Source: an uncultured Bacteroidales bacterium (GTDB lineage Bacteria > Bacteroidota > Bacteroidia > Bacteroidales > Muribaculaceae). Taken from it: a stretch of DNA of 64,000 bases. The stretch is from assembly GCA_902762385.1 (NCBI GenBank), contig CACWNQ010000003.1, forward strand, positions 124,001 to 188,000, written 5' to 3'. Position 1 is the stretch's first letter. Every line of letters begins with the position of its first letter. A program made the position numbers and the translations under genes. The notes below the pieces were generated by a model. It saw only the letters and a list, made by a program, of their open reading frames with translations, did no database searches and was not told the DNA's origin. Positions 41,943 to 50,892 of the stretch are shown here, one piece after another.

Positions 41943-43970
41943 ATGACAACATTTAAGAAAATCATGGTTCTGGCAGCTATAGCTCTCCCAATGATGAGCG
42001 TTAGTGCCCAGAACGAGAAGCATGGCCTTGACCGTGCCGACATGGACCTCACAGTTAATCCAGGTGACGATTTCTATCGTTATGCTGGTGGTGGATGGAT
42101 TAAGAACAATCCCCTGAAACCCGAGTATTCAAGCTTCGGCGTGTTTAACGAGCTTGCCGAGAAGAACCGCGACCAACTCAAGGAGCTCTTCGACAACCTT
42201 GCTAAGGAGAAACATGCCAAGGGCAGCAACGGCCAGAAGGTTACCGACCTCTATGCACTTGCTATGGACAGCGTGCGCCGCAACGCTGATGGAACTAAGC
42301 CCATCCAGCAAGACCTTGCCGACCTGGCAAGTTTCAACCGCGCTACCCTCACCGAGTTCATCGCCTATCAGCACATGTACCTGGGCAACCCATTCTTCGG
42401 TATTGGCGTGGAAAGCGACCTTGCCAACAGCGCCATCAACACCATGTACCTGAGCGCCGGTTCGATGAGTCTGCCCGACCGTGACTACTATCTCAAGACC
42501 GATGCCGACAGCAAGAAAATCCAGCAGAAGTATCGCGATTATCTGACCAAGATGTTCATGCTCGCTGGCTACAAGAAAAAAGATGCTGAGCGCGCGACAA
42601 AGACCATCTACGACATCGAGTACAAATTTGCTGAGGCAAGCATGACTCGTGCCGAGCAGCGCGACATCTCTAAGCTCTACAATCCTCGCACCATCGAGCA
42701 GCTCCAGGCCGACTATCCCGTCATCAACTGGGCACGCTACTTCGAGCTCATGGGCGTGAAGAACATCAGCTCCGTGATTCTTGAGCAACCCAAGGTGATG
42801 GCTGTTGCCAACAACCTCATGACCAACCTCAAGGACCAGGAAATCAAGGACTACGTGGCAGGCATGATTATCTCGAGCGCCAGTGGTTACCTGAGCGACG
42901 AGGTGGGCGAAACAAGCTTCGACTTCTACGGACGCACACTGAGCGGACAAAAGGAGCGCCAGGCACGCTGGAAACGCTGCATGAGCATTCCTAACGGCGT
43001 GATGGGCGAGGCTGTGGGCCAGCTCTACGTTGAGAAGTACTTTGCTGGCGACAGCAAGGACAAGATGGTCAAGCTCATTGGCGACCTGCGCAAAGCCCTC
43101 GCCGAGCGCATCGCAGGCCTCGACTGGATGAGCGACCAGACCAAGGTTAACGCCCTTGTCAAGCTCAACTCCTTCACCGTGAAGGTGGGCTACCCCGACA
43201 AGTGGAAAGACTACAGCAAGCTCACCATCGACCCAAGCAAGACCCTCTACGACAACATGAAAGCCGCCTCGCTGTGGAGCACCAAGCGCAACCTTGAGAA
43301 ATATGGCAAACCCGTTGACCGCGAGGAGTGGGGCATGACACCACAGACCGTGAACGCCTACTACAACCCACTCAACAACGAAATCGTGTTCCCAGCAGCC
43401 ATTCTGCAGGCTCCTTTCTTTGATCCTAAGGCCGACGACGCTACCAACTATGGCGCTATTGGCGTAGTGATTGGCCACGAGATGACTCACGGCTTCGACG
43501 ATCAGGGCCGCACCTTCGACTATCAGGGCAACATGACCGACTGGTGGACCGAAGAGGATGCCGAGAAGTTCAATGCTGCAGCCGAGAAACTCGCTCAGCA
43601 GTTCGACGCTATCGACCTGGGCAACGGCGAGCACGCCAACGGCCACCTCACCCTTGGCGAGAACATCGCCGACCAGGGTGGTCTTCGCATCGCCTACGAT
43701 GCCTTCATGAAGACTCCTCAAGCTAAAGCTGGTGAGAAGATTGACGGTTTCACCCCCGAGCAGCGCTTCTACTTGAGCTACGGTCGCATCTGGGCCGAGA
43801 ACATCACTCCTGAGGCTGCCTACATGCAGACTAAGAGCGACCCACACTCACTTGGAGAGTACCGCGTTAATGCCACCCTGCGCAACATCGACACCTTCTT
43901 CAAGGCATTCGACATCAAGCCAGGCGCCAAGATGTGGCTCGACGAGAACGACCGCACCATCATCTGGTAA
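41943..43970 (+). CDS. M13 family (neprilysin-like) zinc metallopeptidase
   Basis: 675 residues with a signal peptide (about 1-22, ending VSAQ). Zn-binding HEMTH near residue 510 within VIGHEMTHGFDDQG and the third ligand in ENIADQGG near 572 are intact; NAYYNPLNNEIVFPAAILQ is the conserved family stretch before the active site. Full-length for bacterial PepO/M13 enzymes, which cut peptides of up to about 40 residues. Exported, probably periplasmic or cell-surface. Single-gene unit with own promoter and terminator. Codon use is markedly GC-richer than the island to its left. Confidence 0.93.
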   Translation: MTTFKKIMVLAAIALPMMSVSAQNEKHGLDRADMDLTVNPGDDFYRYAGGGWIKNNPLKPEYSSFGVFNELAEKNRDQLKELFDNLAKEKHAKGSNGQKVTDLYALAMDSVRRNADGTKPIQQDLADLASFNRATLTEFIAYQHMYLGNPFFGIGVESDLANSAINTMYLSAGSMSLPDRDYYLKTDADSKKIQQKYRDYLTKMFMLAGYKKKDAERATKTIYDIEYKFAEASMTRAEQRDISKLYNPRTIEQLQADYPVINWARYFELMGVKNISSVILEQPKVMAVANNLMTNLKDQEIKDYVAGMIISSASGYLSDEVGETSFDFYGRTLSGQKERQARWKRCMSIPNGVMGEAVGQLYVEKYFAGDSKDKMVKLIGDLRKALAERIAGLDWMSDQTKVNALVKLNSFTVKVGYPDKWKDYSKLTIDPSKTLYDNMKAASLWSTKRNLEKYGKPVDREEWGMTPQTVNAYYNPLNNEIVFPAAILQAPFFDPKADDATNYGAIGVVIGHEMTHGFDDQGRTFDYQGNMTDWWTEEDAEKFNAAAEKLAQQFDAIDLGNGEHANGHLTLGENIADQGGLRIAYDAFMKTPQAKAGEKIDGFTPEQRFYLSYGRIWAENITPEAAYMQTKSDPHSLGEYRVNATLRNIDTFFKAFDIKPGAKMWLDENDRTIIW

Positions 43971-44010
43971 CTCACTACTCGCACCTTAGTGTGCATAACA
44001 TATAAAAAAA

Positions 44011-44048
44011 GGTCACCACCGCCCGGCTGGGCAGTGGTGACTATTTTT
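44011..44048 (+). terminator. Bidirectional terminator between convergent genes
   Basis: GGTCACCAC and GTGGTGACT enclose an inner GCCC/GGGC stem; A-run on the left, T-run on the right. Confidence 0.85.
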
Positions 44049-44068
44049 CTCATAAGGTGAGCAAAATA

Positions 44069-47000
44069 CTAGTTACCCAAGAGTATGTTGTAGACTACTG
44101 TGATATCGGTGCTAGTGATAGAGCCATCACCGTCGACATCGCTAGTGCTGTAATAAGTCATATCATTATTAAGCAAGTAATTATAGAGTGCTGTAATGTC
44201 AACACTTGACACAACACCATCGCAGTTCACATCACCCTGAAGTCTTGCTGTGACAGTATACTTGGCAATTCCATTTCCAGGCACGTACATATAGAGTTCC
44301 ATCTCGTTAGCACGACTACCAGGTACTGCCAAGCATGGAGTGCTCATCGTTGTGCTGTTAACCACACCCATTCCGTTCTTAGGCAGAGTCCAAAGCACAT
44401 TCATGCCAGCGAAGTCATTGCCCGAGGCATTCATCGCAAGGCGATAGTTGTGCCCCTCGGGGGTAGCATAGTCACCACTTGAATAAAGCAGGAAATGCTT
44501 GCCGCAAAGCGCGAACACATCGGCTCCGTCGCTTGCCCCACCCTGCTTCATCAGTGCATCGTTACCATCGAAACTGTCGATGATGGCACCAGTCTCAACG
44601 TTATACTTCGTGGGCTGGATGGCTGCTCCATGCACAAGCACCTCGGTAGCGCTCAGCGCCTTGATGCGAGGAGAAGTACCAAAATTGGCCGCACTGGCAG
44701 GATAAAGGGCAGTGACATTAGTAACCTTAGTGTCGGTAACGTTGCCGTTCTGAATTGTCCAGCGAATTATCTCGTTGCTACGCGAGAGAGCCGCAAACAC
44801 CTGGAAGTTGCCCGAAGTGACATCACCCAGCACGTCGATATGGTCGATGCGCCCCGATGATTCGCTGGTCGATAGACTTGCGTGCCAAGTGGCAGCTCCC
44901 GTACTTGGGTCAATGCTGTAGATTACAAGCGGCGTGTTGTTAATCTTAAGCAACATATTGCTGATGAGCAGGTTGCCGGCATCATCAACTAGCACATTGT
45001 TACATGGGAAATAGTCGCCCTTAACCTCATCGGGCAAGGCGATATCACGTAACCACTCACCAGTCTCGGTGTTATATACACGCAGGTAGCAGTCGGCATT
45101 CGACGCATTGGAGCTACGGCCAGTGACATACAAATTACCACCCAGCACAGTAAACGAACGGTTGAACGAGCCATAATTCTCCTGCTCAAAGTTGTTGTAA
45201 TTGCTCTTTACCGAGCGCAGCCAGTTGTTAGTAACACTCACTCCACTTATGGGAGCATAGGTGTCGTTGTCAACATCAACCTTCATCACATAACCTGGCT
45301 CGGTGCTGCCTGTGGTAATGTTGGTAATGGTGAATGTGCGAGTCTCGCTCATGTTAGGATCACAACCAGCGGCAGTTGTAGCCACACGCCAGTAGTAAGT
45401 GCCTGTGCCAATCAACGAAATCACACATTGCAGCGACAGGTTGCCGTCTTGGGGTTGCAAGTAATTGGCCGTTTGCACCACGTTAGTGAATGCAGCGTCT
45501 CGTGCCACCTCAAGTTTATAGGTGTCGGCGCCCACGTCGGCAATAAGGAACTTGAAGTTGTCGTCAATCTCGGCACCGTCGGCAGGATAAATCAAGGTAG
45601 CCTGAGGAGCAAGGTCGCGCTGCACTGTCATGAACGATGCCACTTCGCTCACCTTATCAAACTTGCCGGTCTCAACAGTGGTCACGCGCCAATAGTAACG
45701 AGTTGCCGAAGCGAATGAACTCAAATCGAGTGTCACATGATTCTCGGCAATTGCCTTTTGACTGATAAGCACGTTGTTGAATGTGTTGTCGCTGGCAATT
45801 TCAATCTTGAAAGTTGCGCCAGGCACCGCAGTCCATGAGAACTCCTGCGTCCACCCTACTTGGGCATCACCGACAGGAGATATCAATGTAACCTGCTCGG
45901 CCTCACCTGCAGGAGCATTGAGGTAGGCAGGCGTGTACTCAAAGTTATAGCCATCGACGCTCGACACAGCAAACCAATGGCCTGTTGCATAAGCATTGTC
46001 GAGAGTCACGCTATTGTTGTAGGTCACAGCCACCAGGTAGTCGCTCTTTATGCCTTCGAACTGCTCGCTGTTGATAGTGCTAACGTCAACGCTAGTGGGG
46101 ATTGCATAAACTGCATATTTCACCAGTTCGCCGTCCACCGGACTCCACGACAGGGTCGTTCCATTTAGTGTGAGATTCTCGGGGGCATCAAGGTTATCCT
46201 TGGGTTTCCACTCTAAGGCTGGCGGCAAAGCCTTCTTTGGGAAGATTGTACTAACTAAGTAATTGCCCAAGCCTGTCATTCGAGGGCCATTTATGTATCG
46301 CGACGAGTAGAAGTTAACGCCTGGAGCGTTGTTCTCAGTGTACTGGCGGCTGAGTTGCACCTGAGCAACAATCTCTTGCCAACTGGCAGTGGTGTTGCCA
46401 TCGTTGTCCATGAAATAGATGTTCTGGCTAGCATAGTGATGACGGCCAAAGTGCTTGGCAATGTAGCTCCACCACTGAGTCAATGGGCCAAAAGGATTAG
46501 TCGAGTGGTTACGCTTCCAGTAAAGTTGTGGCGAGATGTAATCGATAGTGCCTTCCTCAAGCCATGCCAGCGGGTCGCTAAAGAGCGATGAGTACTGCCA
46601 GTCGCTTCCTGTGGGGCAAGGGTTCACTCCATGCTGTGACGCACTTGTCGATGCAGTGCCAGCAACACCAGCAGGCCCAATGGCAAAACGCACCTGAGGC
46701 TTCACCTGCTGCACCATGTTAAACACGTCGGCAACCATTTGGTTGACCTGTGCACGGCGCCAGTTGGCAAAAGTCATTGTTGTGCCACTATTGCGCCACA
46801 GTTGGTAATCGGCAGCGCTACTGTTGGTTGGGATTCCACTTGGATAGAAGTAGTCGTCGAAGATAATGCCATCGATGTCGTAGTTCTCAATCATCTCGCG
46901 GCACACGTTAACGATGCGCTCACGCGAGGCTGGTAGACCGGGATTGAGCACTGTGGTCGTGGTCCCACTGCTGTTGGTGTAGGTGAGCAGGATGCCCGAG

Positions 47001-47452
47001 TTTACCAATGCCTGATCTTGGGTGGTATTCCAGGTTGAGGGGCCACCGTTGGCATAGCGATAGGGATTTACCCACGCATGGCATTCAATGCCGCGCTTGT
47101 GGCACTCCTCAACAGCAAATGCCAATGGGTCCCAACCAGGATTAGTGCCGCGAGTGCCAGTGAGGTAACTTGACCATGGCTCATAGCTCGACTGGTACAT
47201 GGCGTCGCACATCGAGCGAACCTGAATGCACACTGCGTTCATATTTGTGTTTGCAAAGCCATCGAGATAGTCAATCAGTGACTGTTTTTGGCGTGCTATC
47301 ACAGCTGCACCAGTGCCGCGCTCGCTTGGCCAGTCAATATTGGAAACTGTGGCGAGCCATGCGGCGCGCATCTCGCGCTTTTGCTCCTCGGCCTTGATGC
47401 CTGGCAACATCAGCACAAGGGCAATAATGATAAAGGTTAGTTTTTTTGTCAT
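44069..47452 (-). CDS. GHL10-type glycoside hydrolase with beta-rich modules and C-terminal dockerin
   Basis: 1127 residues. Signal peptide about 1-21. Catalytic (beta/alpha)8 domain of the GHL10/DUF187 family at about 25-390: REMRAAWLATVSNIDWPS, the substrate-cleft HAWVNPYR and GIIFDDYFYP are typical. Relatives cleave denuded peptidoglycan (DigH) or other glycans. Then one or more fibronectin-III-like modules (about 405-690), a propeller-like region (about 730-1055), and a dockerin pair (GDVNCDGVVSSVDI, SDVDGDGSITSTDI) at about 1070-1127. The first calcium loop has a Cys at position 4. A secreted enzyme whose dockerin suggests assembly on a cohesin-bearing partner not in view. Confidence 0.85.
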   Translation of the reverse strand: MTKKLTFIIIALVLMLPGIKAEEQKREMRAAWLATVSNIDWPSERGTGAAVIARQKQSLIDYLDGFANTNMNAVCIQVRSMCDAMYQSSYEPWSSYLTGTRGTNPGWDPLAFAVEECHKRGIECHAWVNPYRYANGGPSTWNTTQDQALVNSGILLTYTNSSGTTTTVLNPGLPASRERIVNVCREMIENYDIDGIIFDDYFYPSGIPTNSSAADYQLWRNSGTTMTFANWRRAQVNQMVADVFNMVQQVKPQVRFAIGPAGVAGTASTSASQHGVNPCPTGSDWQYSSLFSDPLAWLEEGTIDYISPQLYWKRNHSTNPFGPLTQWWSYIAKHFGRHHYASQNIYFMDNDGNTTASWQEIVAQVQLSRQYTENNAPGVNFYSSRYINGPRMTGLGNYLVSTIFPKKALPPALEWKPKDNLDAPENLTLNGTTLSWSPVDGELVKYAVYAIPTSVDVSTINSEQFEGIKSDYLVAVTYNNSVTLDNAYATGHWFAVSSVDGYNFEYTPAYLNAPAGEAEQVTLISPVGDAQVGWTQEFSWTAVPGATFKIEIASDNTFNNVLISQKAIAENHVTLDLSSFASATRYYWRVTTVETGKFDKVSEVASFMTVQRDLAPQATLIYPADGAEIDDNFKFLIADVGADTYKLEVARDAAFTNVVQTANYLQPQDGNLSLQCVISLIGTGTYYWRVATTAAGCDPNMSETRTFTITNITTGSTEPGYVMKVDVDNDTYAPISGVSVTNNWLRSVKSNYNNFEQENYGSFNRSFTVLGGNLYVTGRSSNASNADCYLRVYNTETGEWLRDIALPDEVKGDYFPCNNVLVDDAGNLLISNMLLKINNTPLVIYSIDPSTGAATWHASLSTSESSGRIDHIDVLGDVTSGNFQVFAALSRSNEIIRWTIQNGNVTDTKVTNVTALYPASAANFGTSPRIKALSATEVLVHGAAIQPTKYNVETGAIIDSFDGNDALMKQGGASDGADVFALCGKHFLLYSSGDYATPEGHNYRLAMNASGNDFAGMNVLWTLPKNGMGVVNSTTMSTPCLAVPGSRANEMELYMYVPGNGIAKYTVTARLQGDVNCDGVVSSVDITALYNYLLNNDMTYYSTSDVDGDGSITSTDITVVYNILLGN

Positions 47453-47711
47453 TTTTTATGGTAGTTAGTCATTAATATTCTTTTCAACCCACAAAGATAA
47501 TACAATGATTCTAAAATTTATGTTCTCAATCATTAAATATGTTTAATTTCAATAAAATCGACTAATACATCATTGTTTCCTAAACGAAAAAATGGATTGG
47601 GGTAACACGAGCTATTAAAAAACAGCACTTGTAACAGTAGCATTTTAGTTGAATAATAATCGTTATTTACTTAAAAACAATGCACATGAACCATGATGAC
47701 TTTCAATAAAA

Positions 47712-47743
47712 CTTGCATAGTAAATTATGATTTACTAAATTTG
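47712..47743 (+). promoter_or_regulatory. Promoter of the N-terminal-dockerin gene
   Basis: CTTG (47712-47715), 20-nt spacer, TAAATTTG (47736-47743); start near 47750, 24 bp before the ATG. The rest of the 320-bp gap to 47453 holds only a -7-like TATCTTTG (47499-47492, minus) for the glycosidase gene. Confidence 0.55.
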
Positions 47744-47773
47744 CACACTTGAATTATAACATATTAACCGAAA

Positions 47774-49273
47774 ATGAAGAAGATAATTATCATGGCGTTG
47801 CTCATGATGTGGGCAGCCATAGGAAACCAAGCCAGTGCTGCAATAACTGGCGATGTGAATGACGACGGAACCGTATCGTCGGTCGATATCACAATATTAT
47901 ACAACTACTTGCTCAACAACGATGTCTCCGATATCGTGAATGGCGACGTAGATGGCGACGGTGCAATCACAGCAGGCGATATCACATATATTTACAACAT
48001 CATGCTCAATGGCGACGATGACCCCGGCATCGACGATAATAACGTGAACGTGGTATATGATGGAGATAACGCCACTGTAACTGTTGCCAAGAACATCAGG
48101 AACAAGATGACCGTGACAGTGAACGGCGCGCACGTCAACATTGTTGCCGATGCTTCGCTGCAAGACTCGGTAATCTACAACCTGAGTGGCTCGACCAGCA
48201 ACGGCTCGTTCTACATGGACGGCGACTACAAGTGCTATGTGAACCTTACCGACCTTACAATCCACAACCCTGATAGCGCAGCCATCAACATCGATAACGG
48301 CAAGCGCATCGATCTCACCTTAAACGGCACTAACACCCTAACCGACGCCACTGGCGGAGCACAAAAGGCTTGCCTATTTATTAACGGCCACTCCGTGATA
48401 GCCGGCAACGGAACATTAACCCTCACTGGCAACTCGAAGCATGCTTACTTCAGCGATGAGTACACACGCATCACCAGCGGCACCATCACCGTGCTGAACT
48501 CGGCAAGCGACGGAATGCACGTGAACCAGTACTTCCAGATGGATGGCGGCACCGTGACTATCAACACCACAGGTGGCGACGGCATCGACGTGGGATGCAC
48601 CAAGGATGAAACCGATACCAACAACGGTCAGTTCATCATTAATGGTGGTACTATCAACGTTACTACCAGTGCCAACACAGTTAAGGGCATTAAGTGTGAG
48701 TCGATAATGACTATCGCAGGTGGCAACATCACAGCCTCGACAAGCGGCAACGCAGTATACGATGCCACCGAGGACGACATCAGCAGCTGCGCAGCCATCA
48801 AGTGCGACAGCACATTCAACATGACTGCCGGCACTATCTACCTCACAAGCACCGGCATGGGTGGCAAGGGACTTAATACCGATGGCAGTGTAAACATCAG
48901 CGGTGGAACCTTCACTGCCGTGACCACGGGTGATGTGTATGAATACAACACCACTCACGACACCAAGGCTGGTGGCGTGAAGGCCGACGGCGCTATCACA
49001 ATTAGTGGAGGCACCGTGAAGGTGGCTGCAAGCAAAGACGACGCCCGCGCCTTCAATGGCCAATGCGGATTCTTCACCAACGGCGGCTACATTCTGGGCA
49101 TTGGTGGCAGGTCATCAACCGTAACGCCTGGCTACACCCAGAAGTATAAATACCTGCGTAACCAGGTGGTTACTGGCGGCACAACCTATACTGCCGAGGG
49201 TGTGTCGTTCGACATCCCCTCAATCTACAACAACGCTGCTGCACTGGTAGTTGTTTCTACACCTAATCTTTAA
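47774..49273 (+). CDS. Cthe_2159-like carbohydrate-binding beta-helix protein with N-terminal dockerin
   Basis: 499 residues. Signal peptide about 1-22; residues about 25-80 are a dockerin pair (GDVNDDGTVSSVDI, GDVDGDGAITAGDI). The remainder is a right-handed beta-helix-like array of the Cthe_2159 family: repeated units such as GGTVTINTTGGDGIDV, ISGGTFTAVT and ISGGTVKVAAS, with many Asp that may bind calcium. The founding member binds polygalacturonate-like polymers. The dockerin is at the N-terminus, opposite to the other five dockerin proteins here, and its second repeat has A-G at the recognition positions. Own promoter. Confidence 0.83.
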   Translation: MKKIIIMALLMMWAAIGNQASAAITGDVNDDGTVSSVDITILYNYLLNNDVSDIVNGDVDGDGAITAGDITYIYNIMLNGDDDPGIDDNNVNVVYDGDNATVTVAKNIRNKMTVTVNGAHVNIVADASLQDSVIYNLSGSTSNGSFYMDGDYKCYVNLTDLTIHNPDSAAINIDNGKRIDLTLNGTNTLTDATGGAQKACLFINGHSVIAGNGTLTLTGNSKHAYFSDEYTRITSGTITVLNSASDGMHVNQYFQMDGGTVTINTTGGDGIDVGCTKDETDTNNGQFIINGGTINVTTSANTVKGIKCESIMTIAGGNITASTSGNAVYDATEDDISSCAAIKCDSTFNMTAGTIYLTSTGMGGKGLNTDGSVNISGGTFTAVTTGDVYEYNTTHDTKAGGVKADGAITISGGTVKVAASKDDARAFNGQCGFFTNGGYILGIGGRSSTVTPGYTQKYKYLRNQVVTGGTTYTAEGVSFDIPSIYNNAAALVVVSTPNL

Positions 49274-49351
49274 AGCTAAATTTTTACTCTCGAATTAGCC
49301 ATCAAAACACTATAATGGCTCTTTCGGGAGTAAAAAATTTTGAACCATTCA

Positions 49352-49359
49352 TATATTTG
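49352..49359 (+). promoter_or_regulatory. -7 element supporting the FISUMP gene start
   Basis: TATATTTG matches TAnnTTTG; no proper -33 box is found. Transcription from here would begin near 49366, which excludes the upstream Met at 49315 and favours 49390. Confidence 0.4.
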
Positions 49360-49389
49360 CCTTATTATCTTATTATATACTTTACTATT

Positions 49390-50502
49390 ATGATTACATT
49401 ATTAAACAAAAGATTTATTACCACATTAGTGGTGACATTGCTGCTTGCGACTTTTCCTGCCATGGCGATAACCGACATCATTGAAACGCGTGGCCAAAAG
49501 CTTAAATACACGTTCTCGGGAGGCACACTTACCGAGATGGACGGAAATATCTCCTATGATCAAAGTGGAAAAAACGTAAGAAATACTCAGAGCTTTGTTT
49601 TCGAGACCGAAAGAGGCGCTACCATCACTGTCAAGGGCGAGAATGCTGGCAGCAGCGTCAAGAGTGGTGGCAATTATTGGATAATGGCTTCTTACCAAGT
49701 CTTTGATGCCAACAATAATGCCATCACCAAAAAATCGCAAAAGAATGAAAAGAACAGTACAGTGGGATTTAACGCCCCGTTGCCTGATGGCGCTGCCAAG
49801 GCTGTTGTCGAATTGAGTCTTAAAAGAGCTGATGTAACAATATTTCTCACAGCCACCTTCAAAGTAAAAAATTCGAAGAGTAGCAGTGACAACAGCTCAA
49901 CCTCAAGTGCAAAATCTCAGAGAAGCCGGCTCAGCATCAGTGGAGATAAAGGTGGACACAAATATGTTGACCTAGGGCTGAGCGTGCTTTGGGCAAGATG
50001 CAACGTCGGTGCAGCCTATCCTGAAGATTCTGGCAAATATTTTGCTTGGGGCGAAGGCAAAGGAAATAAAAGCAAACCTTACAAACAAGAATACTGCTCA
50101 ACCTACGACAAGCCCATAGGTGACATTAAAGGGCATTCGGTTTACGATGCTGCTACTGTTAATTGGAAGAACGGCTGGCGCATGCCCACTCGTGAGGAAA
50201 TGAAAGAACTTATTAATAAATGCAAGTGGCAATGGGACCAAGTCAATGGCAAAAAAGGATTCCTGGTTACCGGTCCTAACGGCAACAGCATTTTCTTGCC
50301 AGCAGCCGGATGCATGTATCCCGCAGGATTGGGTGAGGTCAACACACAAGGATATTATTGGACATCGACGCCCTACACTAAGCACGACCGCAGTTCTTAC
50401 CGCCTACATATTGGATTTGAGGACAGAAAGCCATTCTTCAGTTCAAGCTATGGTTTACGCTACAGGGGGCACACAATTCGCGCAGTTCTAAAGAAGAAAT
50501 AA
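49390..50502 (+). CDS. Exported protein with C-terminal FISUMP domain
   Basis: 370 residues from the Met at 49390, which precedes a signal peptide (about 1-27, ending FPAMA). Residues about 30-165 form a beta-rich domain of unknown type. The C-terminal about 180 residues match the Fibrobacter succinogenes major paralogous (FISUMP) domain, with YVDLGLSVLWARCNVG, WRMPTREEMKELI and GYYWTSTPY. The fold is related to sulfatase-modifying/lectin-like families; function is unknown. Stands alone with a strong terminator. Confidence 0.8.
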   Translation: MITLLNKRFITTLVVTLLLATFPAMAITDIIETRGQKLKYTFSGGTLTEMDGNISYDQSGKNVRNTQSFVFETERGATITVKGENAGSSVKSGGNYWIMASYQVFDANNNAITKKSQKNEKNSTVGFNAPLPDGAAKAVVELSLKRADVTIFLTATFKVKNSKSSSDNSSTSSAKSQRSRLSISGDKGGHKYVDLGLSVLWARCNVGAAYPEDSGKYFAWGEGKGNKSKPYKQEYCSTYDKPIGDIKGHSVYDAATVNWKNGWRMPTREEMKELINKCKWQWDQVNGKKGFLVTGPNGNSIFLPAAGCMYPAGLGEVNTQGYYWTSTPYTKHDRSSYRLHIGFEDRKPFFSSSYGLRYRGHTIRAVLKKK

Positions 50503-50518
50503 CACAATCTAATTTCAA

Positions 50519-50564
50519 AATGAATCCCAAAGGATATGCCAAAACCTTTGGGATTCATTGTTTT
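50519..50564 (+). terminator. Terminator of the FISUMP gene
   Basis: AATGAATCCCAAAGG pairs perfectly over 15 bp with CCTTTGGGATTCATT, followed by GTTTTAT. Confidence 0.85.
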
Positions 50565-50892
50565 ATAGACACATACGCGATTCTTTATCCTATTTTCAAC
50601 AATTATTGACAAGGAATTAAGTTAAAAGTGTTAATTTTCGGGAGAAAAGTAATCATTAGGCGCCAGAACTGTTAAGGATGGTAAAAAATAGTAGTTAATG
50701 CTAAAAAATCAAAAAAAATGTCATTTTTCTTATTTTTTATTAATGTGTTTTCAAATTTTATGATTAAGTTTGTAGAATGAAATAATATTGCCTTATTTTA
50801 TAGCAAATTGTTAGTCCCATAGGTAATATTGTACTATAAGATTTAAACTGAAAAACAACATTCAATACTAAAAAACAAATATCAAAGTAATT
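50565..50892. other. Long AT-rich leader region before the SusC gene
   Basis: 328 bp without a gene. No exact TTTG-N19-TAnnTTTG promoter was found; TAATATTG at 50783-50790 is a one-off -7. No operator palindrome or small gene recognised. Confidence 0.45.

Noticed and set aside
42129..43847. Long minus-strand open frame (572 residues) opposite the M13 peptidase
   Set aside because: It is an antisense shadow produced by GC-rich codon usage of the peptidase, which has intact active-site motifs.
49315..49389. Upstream start for the FISUMP protein
   Set aside because: The extension precedes the likely transcription start and would bury the signal peptide.
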